Source of the DNA: CAWFXC01 sp963819735
Lineage (GTDB): Bacteria > Actinomycetota > Acidimicrobiia > IMCC26256 > DASPTH01
Length of the DNA stretch: 64,000 nucleotides
Direction of reading: 5' to 3'
Assembly (NCBI GenBank): GCA_963819735.1
Contig: CAWFXC010000001.1
Coordinates: 1,054,001 to 1,118,000 of the forward strand
In this document: positions 1 through 8,054 of the stretch, piece by piece
Numbering within the stretch: position 1 is the stretch's first letter
Layout: the number at the start of each line of letters is the position of its first letter
Made by a program: the position numbers and the translations under genes
Notes under the pieces: generated by a model
Databases searched by the model: none
What the model saw: only the letters and a program-made list of their open reading frames with translations
What the model was told of the DNA's origin: nothing

Positions 1-377
1 ACTCCGGAGTTCACGAGGGTCGTGCCGTCGTACGGGCCCGTCGGTGGCGTCGGCGCGAACAACGCCGGGTTGGTCTCCGTGCTCGGTGCGGGCGATCCCG
101 GCGGGACGAACGTGACCGAGTGCGGCTCGGGCCCGGCGATCGCCCAGGTGACCTTGGTGCCCTTGGCGACCTTGATCGACGACGGCAGGTACTCGAGCAC
201 CGCGATGTTCGGGTCCTTGGGATCGTTGAGACCGGCCTTCAGCGAGACCTCGGGGGGCACGGCCACCGCGCGGGGCGACGCGGCCTGAGCCGGTCCGGCC
301 AGTACGGCGAGACCGAACAGCGCGACGGGCAGCGCGAGCAGAACCCGGAGCCGACGGGACACGAACTTCACGATCAC
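1..377 (-). CDS. Secreted cupredoxin-like protein, 3' end cut by window edge
   Basis: The gene runs off the left edge, so only about 125 N-terminal residues are visible. It opens with a basic stretch (VKFVSRRLR), a hydrophobic core and an AxA-type site (GPAQA), which is a classical signal peptide. The mature part reads like the first strands of a plastocyanin/cupredoxin domain: an extended segment (NIAVLEYLPSSIKVAKGTKV), then TWAIAGPEPHSVTF, where the histidine sits where a first copper ligand is usual. Copper binding is inferred, because the later Cys/His/Met ligands lie outside the window. Two GTG starts are possible, at 377 and 371. I chose the first, with purine-rich sequence upstream of it. 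Confidence 0.7.
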   Translation of the reverse strand, partial: MIVKFVSRRLRVLLALPVALFGLAVLAGPAQAASPRAVAVPPEVSLKAGLNDPKDPNIAVLEYLPSSIKVAKGTKVTWAIAGPEPHSVTFVPPGSPAPSTETNPALFAPTPPTGPYDGTTLVNSG

Positions 378-478
378 CTACTCGTTCGACGGTGCGACCG
401 CCGGAAGATACCGCGTCCGGTTGTTGCCGACGCGCTTCGTGCGCGTTCGGCGACGTGAGCCGACGTGCGCCGAACGCG

Positions 479-1801
479 TCAGTTGATCGCGGTGAGGTTG
501 GGCGCGACGGCCATCGTGTGACCGTCGATGCAGATGCAGTCCCGCCCCGCGTCCTTCGCCATGAACAGCGCTTTGTCGGCCCGGTGCACGACGTCGTCGA
601 AGTCGACCGACTCGTTCGAATGCGCGATGCCGAAGCTCGCGGTGAAGGTCGGCACGTCGCCGCGGCGGGTGGCGCGCGCCAGCGCGTCCCGCACTCGCTC
701 CATGGCCTCGATCGCCTCGTGCATCTCGGCCCGCGGGAGCAGCACCACGAACTCTTCACCGCCGTAGCGGCACGCGAGATCCTCGGTGCGCACCTCACTG
801 CGCAGCGTCTCCGCGAACACGCGCAACGCGCGGTCCCCGGTTTCGTGACCGTGGGTGTCGTTGAGACTCTTGAAGTGATCGAGGTCGGCCAGCACGAGTG
901 CGAAGTCGGTACCGCTGGCTCGCATCACCCGGGCCCGGTTCTCCAGGCTGCGCCGGTTCATCAGGCCGGTCAGACCGTCGGTCGATGCCTGCAGCTGGGT
1001 CTCGGCCATGATCCGCAGCATCCCGAGACGGTTCCCCGACTCGTTGGCCAACACCTGCAGCGATTCGATGCCGTCGTCGTCGAGTGGTTCGTCGAGCGGC
1101 GCGGTCGCGTGGACCACGCCCACCGTCCGGCCCATGATCGACACCGGCACGCACACCGCCGAGCACCGCGACTCGCCGCGTTCGCGCAGTCGCGGGCAGG
1201 CGTCGAGCGCTTCACTGTCGGGAAACACCTGGGTCTGCGCCCGGCGCGCCGCGACACACTGATCGGGCGAGCTCACGGGACAGCCGGCCGAACGTTCCTC
1301 GTCGGCCACGACCGCGACCACGCGGTCGAGGTGGGCGTGACTGTTGTCGGCGAGCAGGAGCTCGACCGACGAGTCGGGCACCGCACCGGAGATCGCGCGC
1401 TTGATGGTGTCGTACGCGGCGATCTCGTCACCCGCCATCTCGAGCGCGCGGCCGAGGCTCGTCTCGAACTCACGTCGGCGCGCTTCGCGTTCCATGACGC
1501 GCCCCTGGACGACCTTCTCGACGCCGATCGCGAGACCTCGTCGCTGCGCGACCGCGCTGATCCCGACGACGAGTGGCCACCCGAGCACGACGCACGCGGC
1601 GGCGCAAAGCAGCGCCGTCTCCCAGAGCTGGCCGTGACCCAGGAGCAGCGCGGCCACGAGTCCGGCCAGCAGACCGGTGAACCCCATCACGGCGAGGAGC
1701 CCGACGACGAGACCCTGGATGCCGCGCCGGACATCGTCACGCGCGGACGCCAGATCGTCCTCGGAAACGTTCTGGATCGAGTCGTCCCGCACGGTCAGCA
1801 T
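479..1801 (-). CDS. Membrane-anchored GAF-GGDEF diguanylate cyclase
   Basis: Predicted to make cyclic di-GMP from two GTP. Two membrane segments (about residues 31-54 and 61-85) are followed by a signalling helix and a GAF-like sensor region (about 110-265) that is rich in cysteines (C174, C182, C202, C213, C217). A C-terminal GGDEF domain (about 272-430) carries an intact GGEEF active site at 347-351. An RxxD motif (RTED, 338-341) lies five residues before it, matching the product-inhibition I-site, so feedback control by c-di-GMP is likely. The gene stands alone, with no EAL domain or PilZ gene beside it. A GTG at 1792 is better spaced from a GGGAG Shine-Dalgarno than the first ATG and may be the true start. 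Confidence 0.9.
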   Translation of the reverse strand: MLTVRDDSIQNVSEDDLASARDDVRRGIQGLVVGLLAVMGFTGLLAGLVAALLLGHGQLWETALLCAAACVVLGWPLVVGISAVAQRRGLAIGVEKVVQGRVMEREARRREFETSLGRALEMAGDEIAAYDTIKRAISGAVPDSSVELLLADNSHAHLDRVVAVVADEERSAGCPVSSPDQCVAARRAQTQVFPDSEALDACPRLRERGESRCSAVCVPVSIMGRTVGVVHATAPLDEPLDDDGIESLQVLANESGNRLGMLRIMAETQLQASTDGLTGLMNRRSLENRARVMRASGTDFALVLADLDHFKSLNDTHGHETGDRALRVFAETLRSEVRTEDLACRYGGEEFVVLLPRAEMHEAIEAMERVRDALARATRRGDVPTFTASFGIAHSNESVDFDDVVHRADKALFMAKDAGRDCICIDGHTMAVAPNLTAIN

Positions 1802-1922
1802 CTCCCTGAGCCTGCCCCCAGGCCTCGAGAGAGTGTCGGCACGCGGAGGACGGGCCTTAACGGGGCCTTTCGGCGGCCTCGAGCCGACGAACGAGGACCC
1901 TTCCCGGTCGTGCCGGTACGAA

Positions 1923-2231
1923 TTACTCGACGCGAATGGACGAACGACGCCCGGTGACCTCGAGCACCCGCTCCGCCTGTTCCTGCAGCCCGCGCCACAG
2001 GATCGCGGACTGGTTGGCGTCGGCGAAGCGCTCGACCTCGTCCATCATCCGGAGCGTCTGCGAGTCGATGAACGAGACCCCCGACATGTCGACGATCACC
2101 CGGCCACCATTGGCCAGCGTGATCTCGGCGCGGAGCTCGGTACCGAGAGGCGATGCGTTGGCGGCGTCGATCTCACGATCCTTGACGACGATGACGCGGT
2201 CGAGAATTGCGGTTTGCGTGTAATAGGCCAT
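1923..2231 (-). CDS. STAS-domain protein (anti-sigma factor antagonist-like)
   Basis: A 102-residue single-domain STAS protein. It contains the family core VIVDMSGVSFIDSQTLRMM, whose serine after FID is at the position phosphorylated in SpoIIAA-type antagonists. Such proteins normally bind an anti-sigma kinase and so release a sigma factor. No RsbW-type kinase gene is visible in this window, so the partner must lie elsewhere. The gene follows the iron-transport ATPase by about 115 bases on the same strand and could be its distal neighbour or an independent unit. The ATG at 2231 is the first start that gives a normal STAS N-terminus. Confidence 0.8.
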   Translation of the reverse strand: MAYYTQTAILDRVIVVKDREIDAANASPLGTELRAEITLANGGRVIVDMSGVSFIDSQTLRMMDEVERFADANQSAILWRGLQEQAERVLEVTGRRSSIRVE

Positions 2232-2347
2232 TCTCTGGACCCCATTTCCGGGAAGACCCAGGGAAGAGGCGGAAGGCCCAGGAAGGTCAACCAGAGGCCG
2301 ACCCGAAGCAGGCGTCGCTCCCGAGAATCGGAACGTCGGCTCCCACC

Positions 2348-3448
2348 TTAGGCGCTCGGCCAGGCGATCACCGGGGAGCGTACGGTCATGGTGACGGTGC
2401 TCCCGGCCGCGAAGTGGGCCGCACCGTCGACCCGGGCGAGGATCACGTCCGACCCGCACGGCGTCGTCGGCCGTACACGCACCAACGACGTGGGCCCGAA
2501 GTAGTTCGTCTCCAGCACCTCGCCGGAGAGCCCCGGCCCGGCCGCATCGGCCAGCACCACCTGCTCCGGGCGCACGAGAACCCGGAGTGCGCGGGGTCGG
2601 CCCTCGATGCCGCCGGCTTCGGTCGCGCGCACCGGCGCAACGGTCAGCGCGAGCACCCCGAGCAGCGTGCGTGCGCACGCCCCCTCGAGCACACCGTCGA
2701 CGACGCTGGCCGCGCCGAGGAAGGTCGCCAGCTGCTCGTCGACCGGTGCTTCGTAGAGCTCGGCCGGTGAACCGTGCTGCACGATCCGGCCGTCGCGCAG
2801 CACCGCGACGCGGTCGGCGAGCGACAACGCCTCGTCCTGGTCGTGAGTCACCAACAGCGCCGTCGTGCCCGCGCGCCGCAGGATCTCGCGCACCTCGCTC
2901 CGCAGCGACTGACGCAACGCGGCGTCGAGCGAGGAGAACGGCTCGTCGAGCACGACGAGGGTGGGCTCGATGGCGAGGGCACGCGCCGAGCGCGACCCGT
3001 TGCTGCTCTCCGCCGGACAGCTCGTGCGGGTAGCGCGCACCGAAACCGGTCAGCCCGACCATGGCGAGGAGATCCTCGACCCGCCGGTCGCGGCGTTCGC
3101 GCGCGACAGGCCGAAGCCGACGTTGGCCGTGACGGTCAGGTGCGGGAACAACGCACCGTCCTGGCGCACGTAGCCGAGGCGACGACGTTCGGGTGCCCGA
3201 TGCTGATCGGCGGCGTCGACCACCTCACCACTGATGCGGATCTCACCGTGATCGACCCGCTCGAAGCCCGCGATCAGGCGCAGCAGGGTCGTCTTCCCGC
3301 TTCCCGACGCGCCCAGCAGTGCGGTGAACGAGCCTTGGACGACGTCGAGATCGACACCGGTGAGCACGGGCTGGTCGCCGAAGGACTTGTGCACACCGCG
3401 TACGCCCAGCGCTTCACTTCCACCCGACGGTTCTGCGGGCCGCGTCAC
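2348..3448 (-). CDS. Iron ABC transporter ATP-binding protein, frame disrupted by two indels
   Basis: Energises the importer encoded just upstream. All ATPase motifs are present but lie in two reading frames. Walker A (GASGSGKTT) and the Q-loop (YVRQDGALFPHL) are in the start frame. The signature LSGGEQQRVAL is in a second frame. Walker B (LVVLDEPFSSLD) and the switch histidine (LVTHDQDEA) are back in the first. The first shift falls in a CG run at 3098-3105 and the second at about 2986-2987 in a GC-rich stretch. Together they restore frame, but as read the product stops at 3050. The C-terminal third resembles the TOBE-type regulatory region of FbpC proteins. The GTG start overlaps the permease stop (GTGA), so the genes are coupled. 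Either an assembly error or a recent pseudogene; I favour error. Confidence 0.8.
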
Positions 3449-5043
3449 GGGGCGCCTGCCGCGGCCAACGAGAGCTCGACGCCGTCGCCCTTGACCGGGC
3501 CGATCCTGCTCGTGCCGCCGGTACGCCGTTCGAAGAACCGTTCGAGCAGGTAGCTCGGCACGACCGCGATGGCGATGATCAGCCCCGCGTAGGGTGCCGC
3601 CGCGCCGTACGACGCGTTGCTCTCGAAGGCCCAGAACTGCGTGGCCAGGGTGTGCACGCCGGTGGGCACCAGCACCAGGGTGAGGGTCAACTCCGTCACG
3701 ACCGACAGGAACACGAGGCAGAAGCCCGCGGCGAGGCCGGGCGCCACGAGCGGGAGGGTGACCCGACGGAACACGGTGAGCGGACCGCGCCCGAGCGAAC
3801 GAGCGGCTTCTTCGAGGCCGGGGTCGGCTTGCGCCATCGAGGCGCGTACGCACACCAGCGCCAACGGGAAGAACAGGATCGCGTAGGCGAGCACGAGCAA
3901 CGAGCTCTTCTGGTACAGCCGAGGTGCGTAATGGATCGAGAAGTACACCAGGCTCAGCCCGATGACCAATCCGGGGACCGCCTGGACGAGGAAGGTGCTG
4001 CGTTCGAGGGCTCCGACCGCCTTGCCCCGATGCCGCACCGAGAGCACCGCGATCGGCACCGCGAGCACCGTCGCCAGCGCGGCCGCCGCGGCCGCATAGC
4101 TGACGGTGTGCCACGTCGCCGACAAGACCGACACCCCGGGGAACGCGCCCGACTGGCCGTGCACGAGCCAGTAGACGACGGTGCCGATCGGCACTCCGAG
4201 CGTGAGACCGACGAGCACGGTGAGCACCGCGAGGGTCGGAACCAACGCGACCCCGAGCCGCACACGCTCTACCGCGCGAGTCGTCGGCGCGCCGGCGCGA
4301 CTCACCCGACCGCGCCCGCCGGCGAGTGCCTCGCCCCCGAGCACGAGGAGGCTCACGGCCACGAGTACGCCCGACAGCGCACACGCCGCCGGAGTGTTGA
4401 ACCCGAGGCTGAACTCGGTGAAGATCGTCGTGGTGAGCGTCTGGTACCGGAGGATCTCGAACGCGCCGAACTCCGCGAGCAGGACGAGCGTCACCAACAG
4501 ACACCCGCCCACGAGCGCGAGCCGCACCTGCGGCAGCGTGACGCGTCGGAAGGTCGTGACGCGTCCCTTCCCGAGACTTCGCGCCACCTCTTCCAGCGTG
4601 GGATCGGCGCGGCGGAGCGCGCCCGCGACCGGGAGATAGACGAGCGGATAGAGCCCGAGTGTCATCACCAATGCCGCGCCCCAGAGCCCGTGGAGCGACG
4701 GAAACGCCGACGACCACGCGTACGCGATCACGAAGTCGGGTATCGCCAACGGGATGACGAGCAGCACCGCCCACGCTCGACGCGCCGGCAGCCGGGTCCG
4801 TTCGACACACCACGCGGTTCCGGTGCCGATGACCGCGCAGCCCACGGTGACGACGACCGCGAGCCGCAGCGTGTTCCACAACAGCGTGACCGTCAGCCGA
4901 CGGAGGAGCAGCGGCGACAGCTCCTCCCATCCGACGTGCGTCGCCTGGATGATCAGGAAAACCAGCGGGAGGAGCACGAGCGCGGCGATGACCGTGCTCA
5001 CCGCAACCAGTGCACGCGGCGCGCGTCTCCCCCGGCTCACCAT
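3445..5043 (-). CDS. Iron(III) ABC transporter permease (FbpB type)
   Basis: A 532-residue inner-membrane protein with about twelve hydrophobic segments in two similar halves, typical of FbpB/SfuB permeases that act as a fused dimer. Each half has the cytoplasmic EAA-type loop that docks onto the ATPase: LEEVARSLGKGRVTTFRRV near residue 155 and LEEAARSLGRGPLTVFRRV near residue 415. The two loops are almost the same, which shows internal duplication. It starts three bases after the stop of the binding-protein gene and its stop overlaps the ATPase start, so the three genes form one operon. Confidence 0.92.
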   Translation of the reverse strand: MVSRGRRAPRALVAVSTVIAALVLLPLVFLIIQATHVGWEELSPLLLRRLTVTLLWNTLRLAVVVTVGCAVIGTGTAWCVERTRLPARRAWAVLLVIPLAIPDFVIAYAWSSAFPSLHGLWGAALVMTLGLYPLVYLPVAGALRRADPTLEEVARSLGKGRVTTFRRVTLPQVRLALVGGCLLVTLVLLAEFGAFEILRYQTLTTTIFTEFSLGFNTPAACALSGVLVAVSLLVLGGEALAGGRGRVSRAGAPTTRAVERVRLGVALVPTLAVLTVLVGLTLGVPIGTVVYWLVHGQSGAFPGVSVLSATWHTVSYAAAAAALATVLAVPIAVLSVRHRGKAVGALERSTFLVQAVPGLVIGLSLVYFSIHYAPRLYQKSSLLVLAYAILFFPLALVCVRASMAQADPGLEEAARSLGRGPLTVFRRVTLPLVAPGLAAGFCLVFLSVVTELTLTLVLVPTGVHTLATQFWAFESNASYGAAAPYAGLIIAIAVVPSYLLERFFERRTGGTSRIGPVKGDGVELSLAAAGAP

Positions 5044-5046
5044 CGG

Positions 5047-6099
5047 TCAGAGCAGCTGTACTTTTTGGAGCAGCTTGATCGCCGCCGCGCCGTCGCCGAG
5101 CTGCGCGATGGTCAGTGGCGCGGGATCGACCTGGCTGAACGGCGGCAACACGGGGTTGGGCGCGACCCCCGATCCGACCGGGTACTCGTAGCTCGCACCC
5201 TTGGCCAGGACCGCCTCTCCCTGCGGACTGACGAGGAACGCGAGGAACTTCTGCGCGGCCGCCTGATGATCGCTCGACTTGAGCACCGCGGCACCGGACA
5301 CGTCGACCAGGTAGCCGACGTCCTTCGGCGCGAAGTACGCGATCGCGGAGTGCACGCTCGTCTTTCCGTTCTCGCCGACGAGGCGGTACCAGTAGTAGTG
5401 GTTGATCACACCGATCTCCGCCTGCCCGCGGTTGACGTCAGTCACCAGCGTCTCGTTGTCGGGGTAGATGTGACCCGACGCGTTGGCCTTCACCGCGCGG
5501 AGCCACGTCTCGGCCGCCGCCTTGCCCTTGGCGCGTTCGATCGACGTGACGATGGGCTGGAAGTCGGTCTCGGTCGGCGCGAGGGCCAGCTTGCCCTTCC
5601 ACTTCTTATCGGCCAGGTCCATCACCGAAGTCGGTACGTCACTCGCCTTGAGCTGATCGGTGTTGTAGACGAGACAACTCACGCGTGCCGAGACACCGAC
5701 CCAGTCGCCTTGCGGCGAGTTGTACTGCGACGGAACCGCGGCCAGAGTCGAATCCGTCACCTTGGCGAGCTTGCCCTGCTCCTCGAGCGCCATCAGGGGC
5801 GGCGAGTTCTCGGTGTAGATCACGTCGGCCGGCGATGCGCTGCCCTCCTGCTCGATCTGCGCCTCGAACTCGCCTTCGTCGCCGTTGCGGGTCTTCACCT
5901 GGATCCCGGTCTGCTTCTCGAACGCGCTCACCAGGGAGTCGGTCGTTTCCTCGTGTTGGGCGTTGTAGAGGGTCAGGGTCGTCGACCCGGCGCGCGGCAC
6001 GGCCGCCGCGCGGCCGGCGGTGACGACCGCCGCCAGGCACACCACTCCGACCACCGCTGTCCCGACCGTCGCCAGGATCCGACCGCTGCTCGTTCGCAC
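5047..6099 (-). CDS. Iron(III) ABC transporter substrate-binding protein
   Basis: A 350-residue extracytoplasmic binding protein of the FbpA/FutA family (ferric iron import). The N-terminus (VRTSSGRILATVGTAVVGVV) is a signal peptide or anchor. The mature start STTLTLYNAQHEETT is the usual first strand. The NHYYWYRL segment carries the paired tyrosines that ligate iron in this family, and YNTD and LVSPQGEA are other family landmarks. I chose the GTG at 6099 because GAGGAG lies six bases before it; an upstream ATG would add sixteen residues with no ribosome site. An iron-box sequence lies about 70 bases upstream, so iron-repressed expression is likely. Confidence 0.92.
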   Translation of the reverse strand: MRTSSGRILATVGTAVVGVVCLAAVVTAGRAAAVPRAGSTTLTLYNAQHEETTDSLVSAFEKQTGIQVKTRNGDEGEFEAQIEQEGSASPADVIYTENSPPLMALEEQGKLAKVTDSTLAAVPSQYNSPQGDWVGVSARVSCLVYNTDQLKASDVPTSVMDLADKKWKGKLALAPTETDFQPIVTSIERAKGKAAAETWLRAVKANASGHIYPDNETLVTDVNRGQAEIGVINHYYWYRLVGENGKTSVHSAIAYFAPKDVGYLVDVSGAAVLKSSDHQAAAQKFLAFLVSPQGEAVLAKGASYEYPVGSGVAPNPVLPPFSQVDPAPLTIAQLGDGAAAIKLLQKVQLL

Positions 6100-6161
6100 C
6101 TCGCCACTCCTCGTCTGCTCCGTGCAACGACCCGAAGCCGTCAGCAAACCGACCCGGAGGG

Positions 6162-6185
6162 ACTATAGAGGGCAGCCTTACCTAA
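6162..6185 (-). promoter_or_regulatory. IdeR/DtxR-type iron box over a promoter -10
   Basis: Read on the minus strand, positions 6185 to 6167 are TTAGGTAAGGCTGCCCTCT. This matches 14 of 19 positions of the DtxR/IdeR consensus TTAGGTTAGGCTAACCTAA, with a perfect first half. A TATAGT -10 element follows at 6167-6162 and overlaps the last base of the box, so a bound iron regulator would block polymerase. The gene it serves encodes an iron-binding protein, which supports the assignment. No strong -35 is seen. The regulator itself is not in the window. Confidence 0.7.
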
Positions 6186-6208
6186 TGAGCAGTCGGCCCC
6201 GAGGAGAG

Positions 6209-6808
6209 CTACGAGACCAGGACGGTGATCGTCAGCTGGACCGCCGCCGCCAGGAAGCCGATCAGGAACATGGCGTAGCTGAAGCGGAGGTAGCGGTACT
6301 TGCTCCGCAGGAGATACACGCCCTGGTCGTAGACGTCCTCGACCATCACGCGGTACGTCATCCCGTCGTCGCGCAGCACATCGGCCATGACGTCGAGATG
6401 GCGGGACTTCGGGATCTGGGAGAAGTGCCCGAAGAAGAACGGGTTGAAGCCGGGCGGGAGCTCGTCGCCCAGCTCGGGATGGATCCGGAACTTCGGGAAG
6501 ACCGCGATGATCGAGCTGAGCAGCGCGAGCAGCACGAAGAACAGGAGCGTGACCAGACTCCAGCGGAGCTGCGAGTCGCCGAACTGCGTCGCGCTGATGC
6601 TGAGCACGATCGACGACGCGGTGATGATGATGCTGCCCTTGAGATCGGCCTGACCGGTGAGCTCGACCATCTGCTGCTGGAGGCCGAACAGCAGGTAGTC
6701 GACGGTGTTGCGGCCTTCGACCTGCGCGAACGGTCCCGCGTCGGTAGCGGCGGTCGTTGCCGCGGTCGGGTCGGTGCGGTCCTCGTCGGGCATCTCCCAG
6801 CCTGACAC
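6209..6808 (-). CDS. PycTM-like (DUF5706 type) membrane effector candidate
   Basis: A 199-residue protein with a polar N-terminus, then a helix and the ADLKGS segment leading into a first membrane span (about 57-75), a second span (84-104), a cytoplasmic region with NPFFFG (122-127), and a last span (175-198) preceded by SKYRYLR. This order matches the transmembrane effector domain of Pycsar anti-phage systems (PF18967): D-x-K before span one, FFG after span two, and K-Y before the last span. No nucleotide cyclase gene is adjacent, so any defence role is inference. A GTG at 6808 or an ATG at 6793 could start it. It precedes the iron operon on the same strand but is separated by that operon's own promoter. 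Confidence 0.55.
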   Translation of the reverse strand: MSGWEMPDEDRTDPTAATTAATDAGPFAQVEGRNTVDYLLFGLQQQMVELTGQADLKGSIIITASSIVLSISATQFGDSQLRWSLVTLLFFVLLALLSSIIAVFPKFRIHPELGDELPPGFNPFFFGHFSQIPKSRHLDVMADVLRDDGMTYRVMVEDVYDQGVYLLRSKYRYLRFSYAMFLIGFLAAAVQLTITVLVS

Positions 6809-6839
6809 ACCGCGCCCGACCGATCCGAGTTCGTGTGCG

Positions 6840-8054
6840 TCAGAGGACGGCGCCCTTGTCCTTCAGTTGCCCGATCTCGTCCCAGGTGCGGCCGAGCTCG
6901 AGCAGGATCTCCTCGGTGTGCTCGCCGTGGTCGGGCGCGCGCGCGAGGGGGGTGGGCACGCCATCGAACTGGGCGGGGCTCGCGACCAACGGGAACGGTC
7001 CGTTCGTGCCGTCGACCTCGACGACGTAGCCGTTGGCCGCGATCTGCGGATCGACTGCAGCCTCGGCCGCGGACTGCACGACTGACCACGGCGTGGAGAG
7101 CGGCTCGAGCAATTCGATCCACTCGGCGAGGTCGCGCGCGGCGAAGATCGCATCGAGCACCGCGATGCACTCACGCGTGTGCGCGGCGCGGGCGGTGCCG
7201 TCGGCGAAGCGCGGATCATCGAGCAGCTCGGTGCGCCCGATCACTTCGCAGAAGTTCTCGAAGTGACCGTCGGTCTGGATCCCCGACATGTAGACGAGGC
7301 GGCCGTCCCTCGTTGCGTACGCGGCGACCAGCGGGTTGGGCAGATCGGCGTGGCGGTAGCGCGGGATGTTGTCGACGCCGTAGAGCCGGCTGGCTACGAC
7401 TCCGGGCGAGGCCACCCACATGCCCGCCGACAGGAGTGACACGTCGACGACGGTGCCCTGCCCGGTGCGCGACCGGCGCACCAATGCGGCAGCGATCGCG
7501 CCGGCGAGGAACGCCGCCGACCCGAGATCGCCGAGCGCGGGACCCGCCTGGGGCACGAACTCACCGGCCACCATGCTCGCGGCGTGCCCGATGCCGGTAC
7601 GGGCCCAGAAGTCGGTGTGGTCGTAGCCGCCGTACTCACGCTCGGGTCCGCGGTCGCCGTGCCCCGAGGCGCGCCCGTAGACGAGGCCGGGGTTCACCGC
7701 GAACAGGTCGTCGGGGTCGAGCCGGAAGCGGCGGCGGCGCGCCGGCAGCAGGTTGGTGATGAACACGTCGGCAGGGGCGACCAGCTCGAGCAGGAGATCA
7801 CGACCCTCGTCGGCCGACACGTCGATCCCGATGCACCGCTTCCCCCGGTTCATGATCTCCCACATGAACGCGACCCCGACGTCCTTGTCGGGCAGCCCAC
7901 CGATCGGGTTGCCCATCAGCGTGTCGGGGATACGCGGTGGTACGACCTTGATCACGTCGGCGCCCCAGTCGGCGAGGACCGCGGCCGACGCCGGCGCGAA
8001 CGCGTACATCGACAGCTCGACGACCTTGACTCCGTCCAGGAGGTCGTAGGCCAT
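6840..8054 (-). CDS. CaiB/BaiF family type III CoA-transferase
   Basis: A 404-residue member of the formyl-CoA/carnitine CoA-transferase family, which moves CoA between carboxylic acids. Family marks are the N-terminal LDGVKVVELSMYAFAPASA, the Rossmann segment LADWGADVIKV, MNRGKRCIGIDVS and the substrate-binding GYDHTDFWARTGI. The expected catalytic aspartate lies in the GDLGSA region. The ATG at 8054 overlaps the upstream amidohydrolase stop (TGATG), so the two are translated together and probably act in one pathway. That pathway, possibly aromatic or lipid acid breakdown, is not identifiable from sequence. Confidence 0.88.
   Translation of the reverse strand: MAYDLLDGVKVVELSMYAFAPASAAVLADWGADVIKVVPPRIPDTLMGNPIGGLPDKDVGVAFMWEIMNRGKRCIGIDVSADEGRDLLLELVAPADVFITNLLPARRRRFRLDPDDLFAVNPGLVYGRASGHGDRGPEREYGGYDHTDFWARTGIGHAASMVAGEFVPQAGPALGDLGSAAFLAGAIAAALVRRSRTGQGTVVDVSLLSAGMWVASPGVVASRLYGVDNIPRYRHADLPNPLVAAYATRDGRLVYMSGIQTDGHFENFCEVIGRTELLDDPRFADGTARAAHTRECIAVLDAIFAARDLAEWIELLEPLSTPWSVVQSAAEAAVDPQIAANGYVVEVDGTNGPFPLVASPAQFDGVPTPLARAPDHGEHTEEILLELGRTWDEIGQLKDKGAVL

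Noticed and set aside
479..2231. GGDEF and STAS genes as one signalling operon with the iron transporter
   Set aside because: Gaps of over 100 bases separate these genes and no shared regulatory feature is visible; proximity alone is weak.
3652..6168. Very long plus-strand open frame opposite the iron operon
   Set aside because: Composition is Arg/Glu/His-rich with no motif; it is the mirror of real high-GC genes on the other strand.
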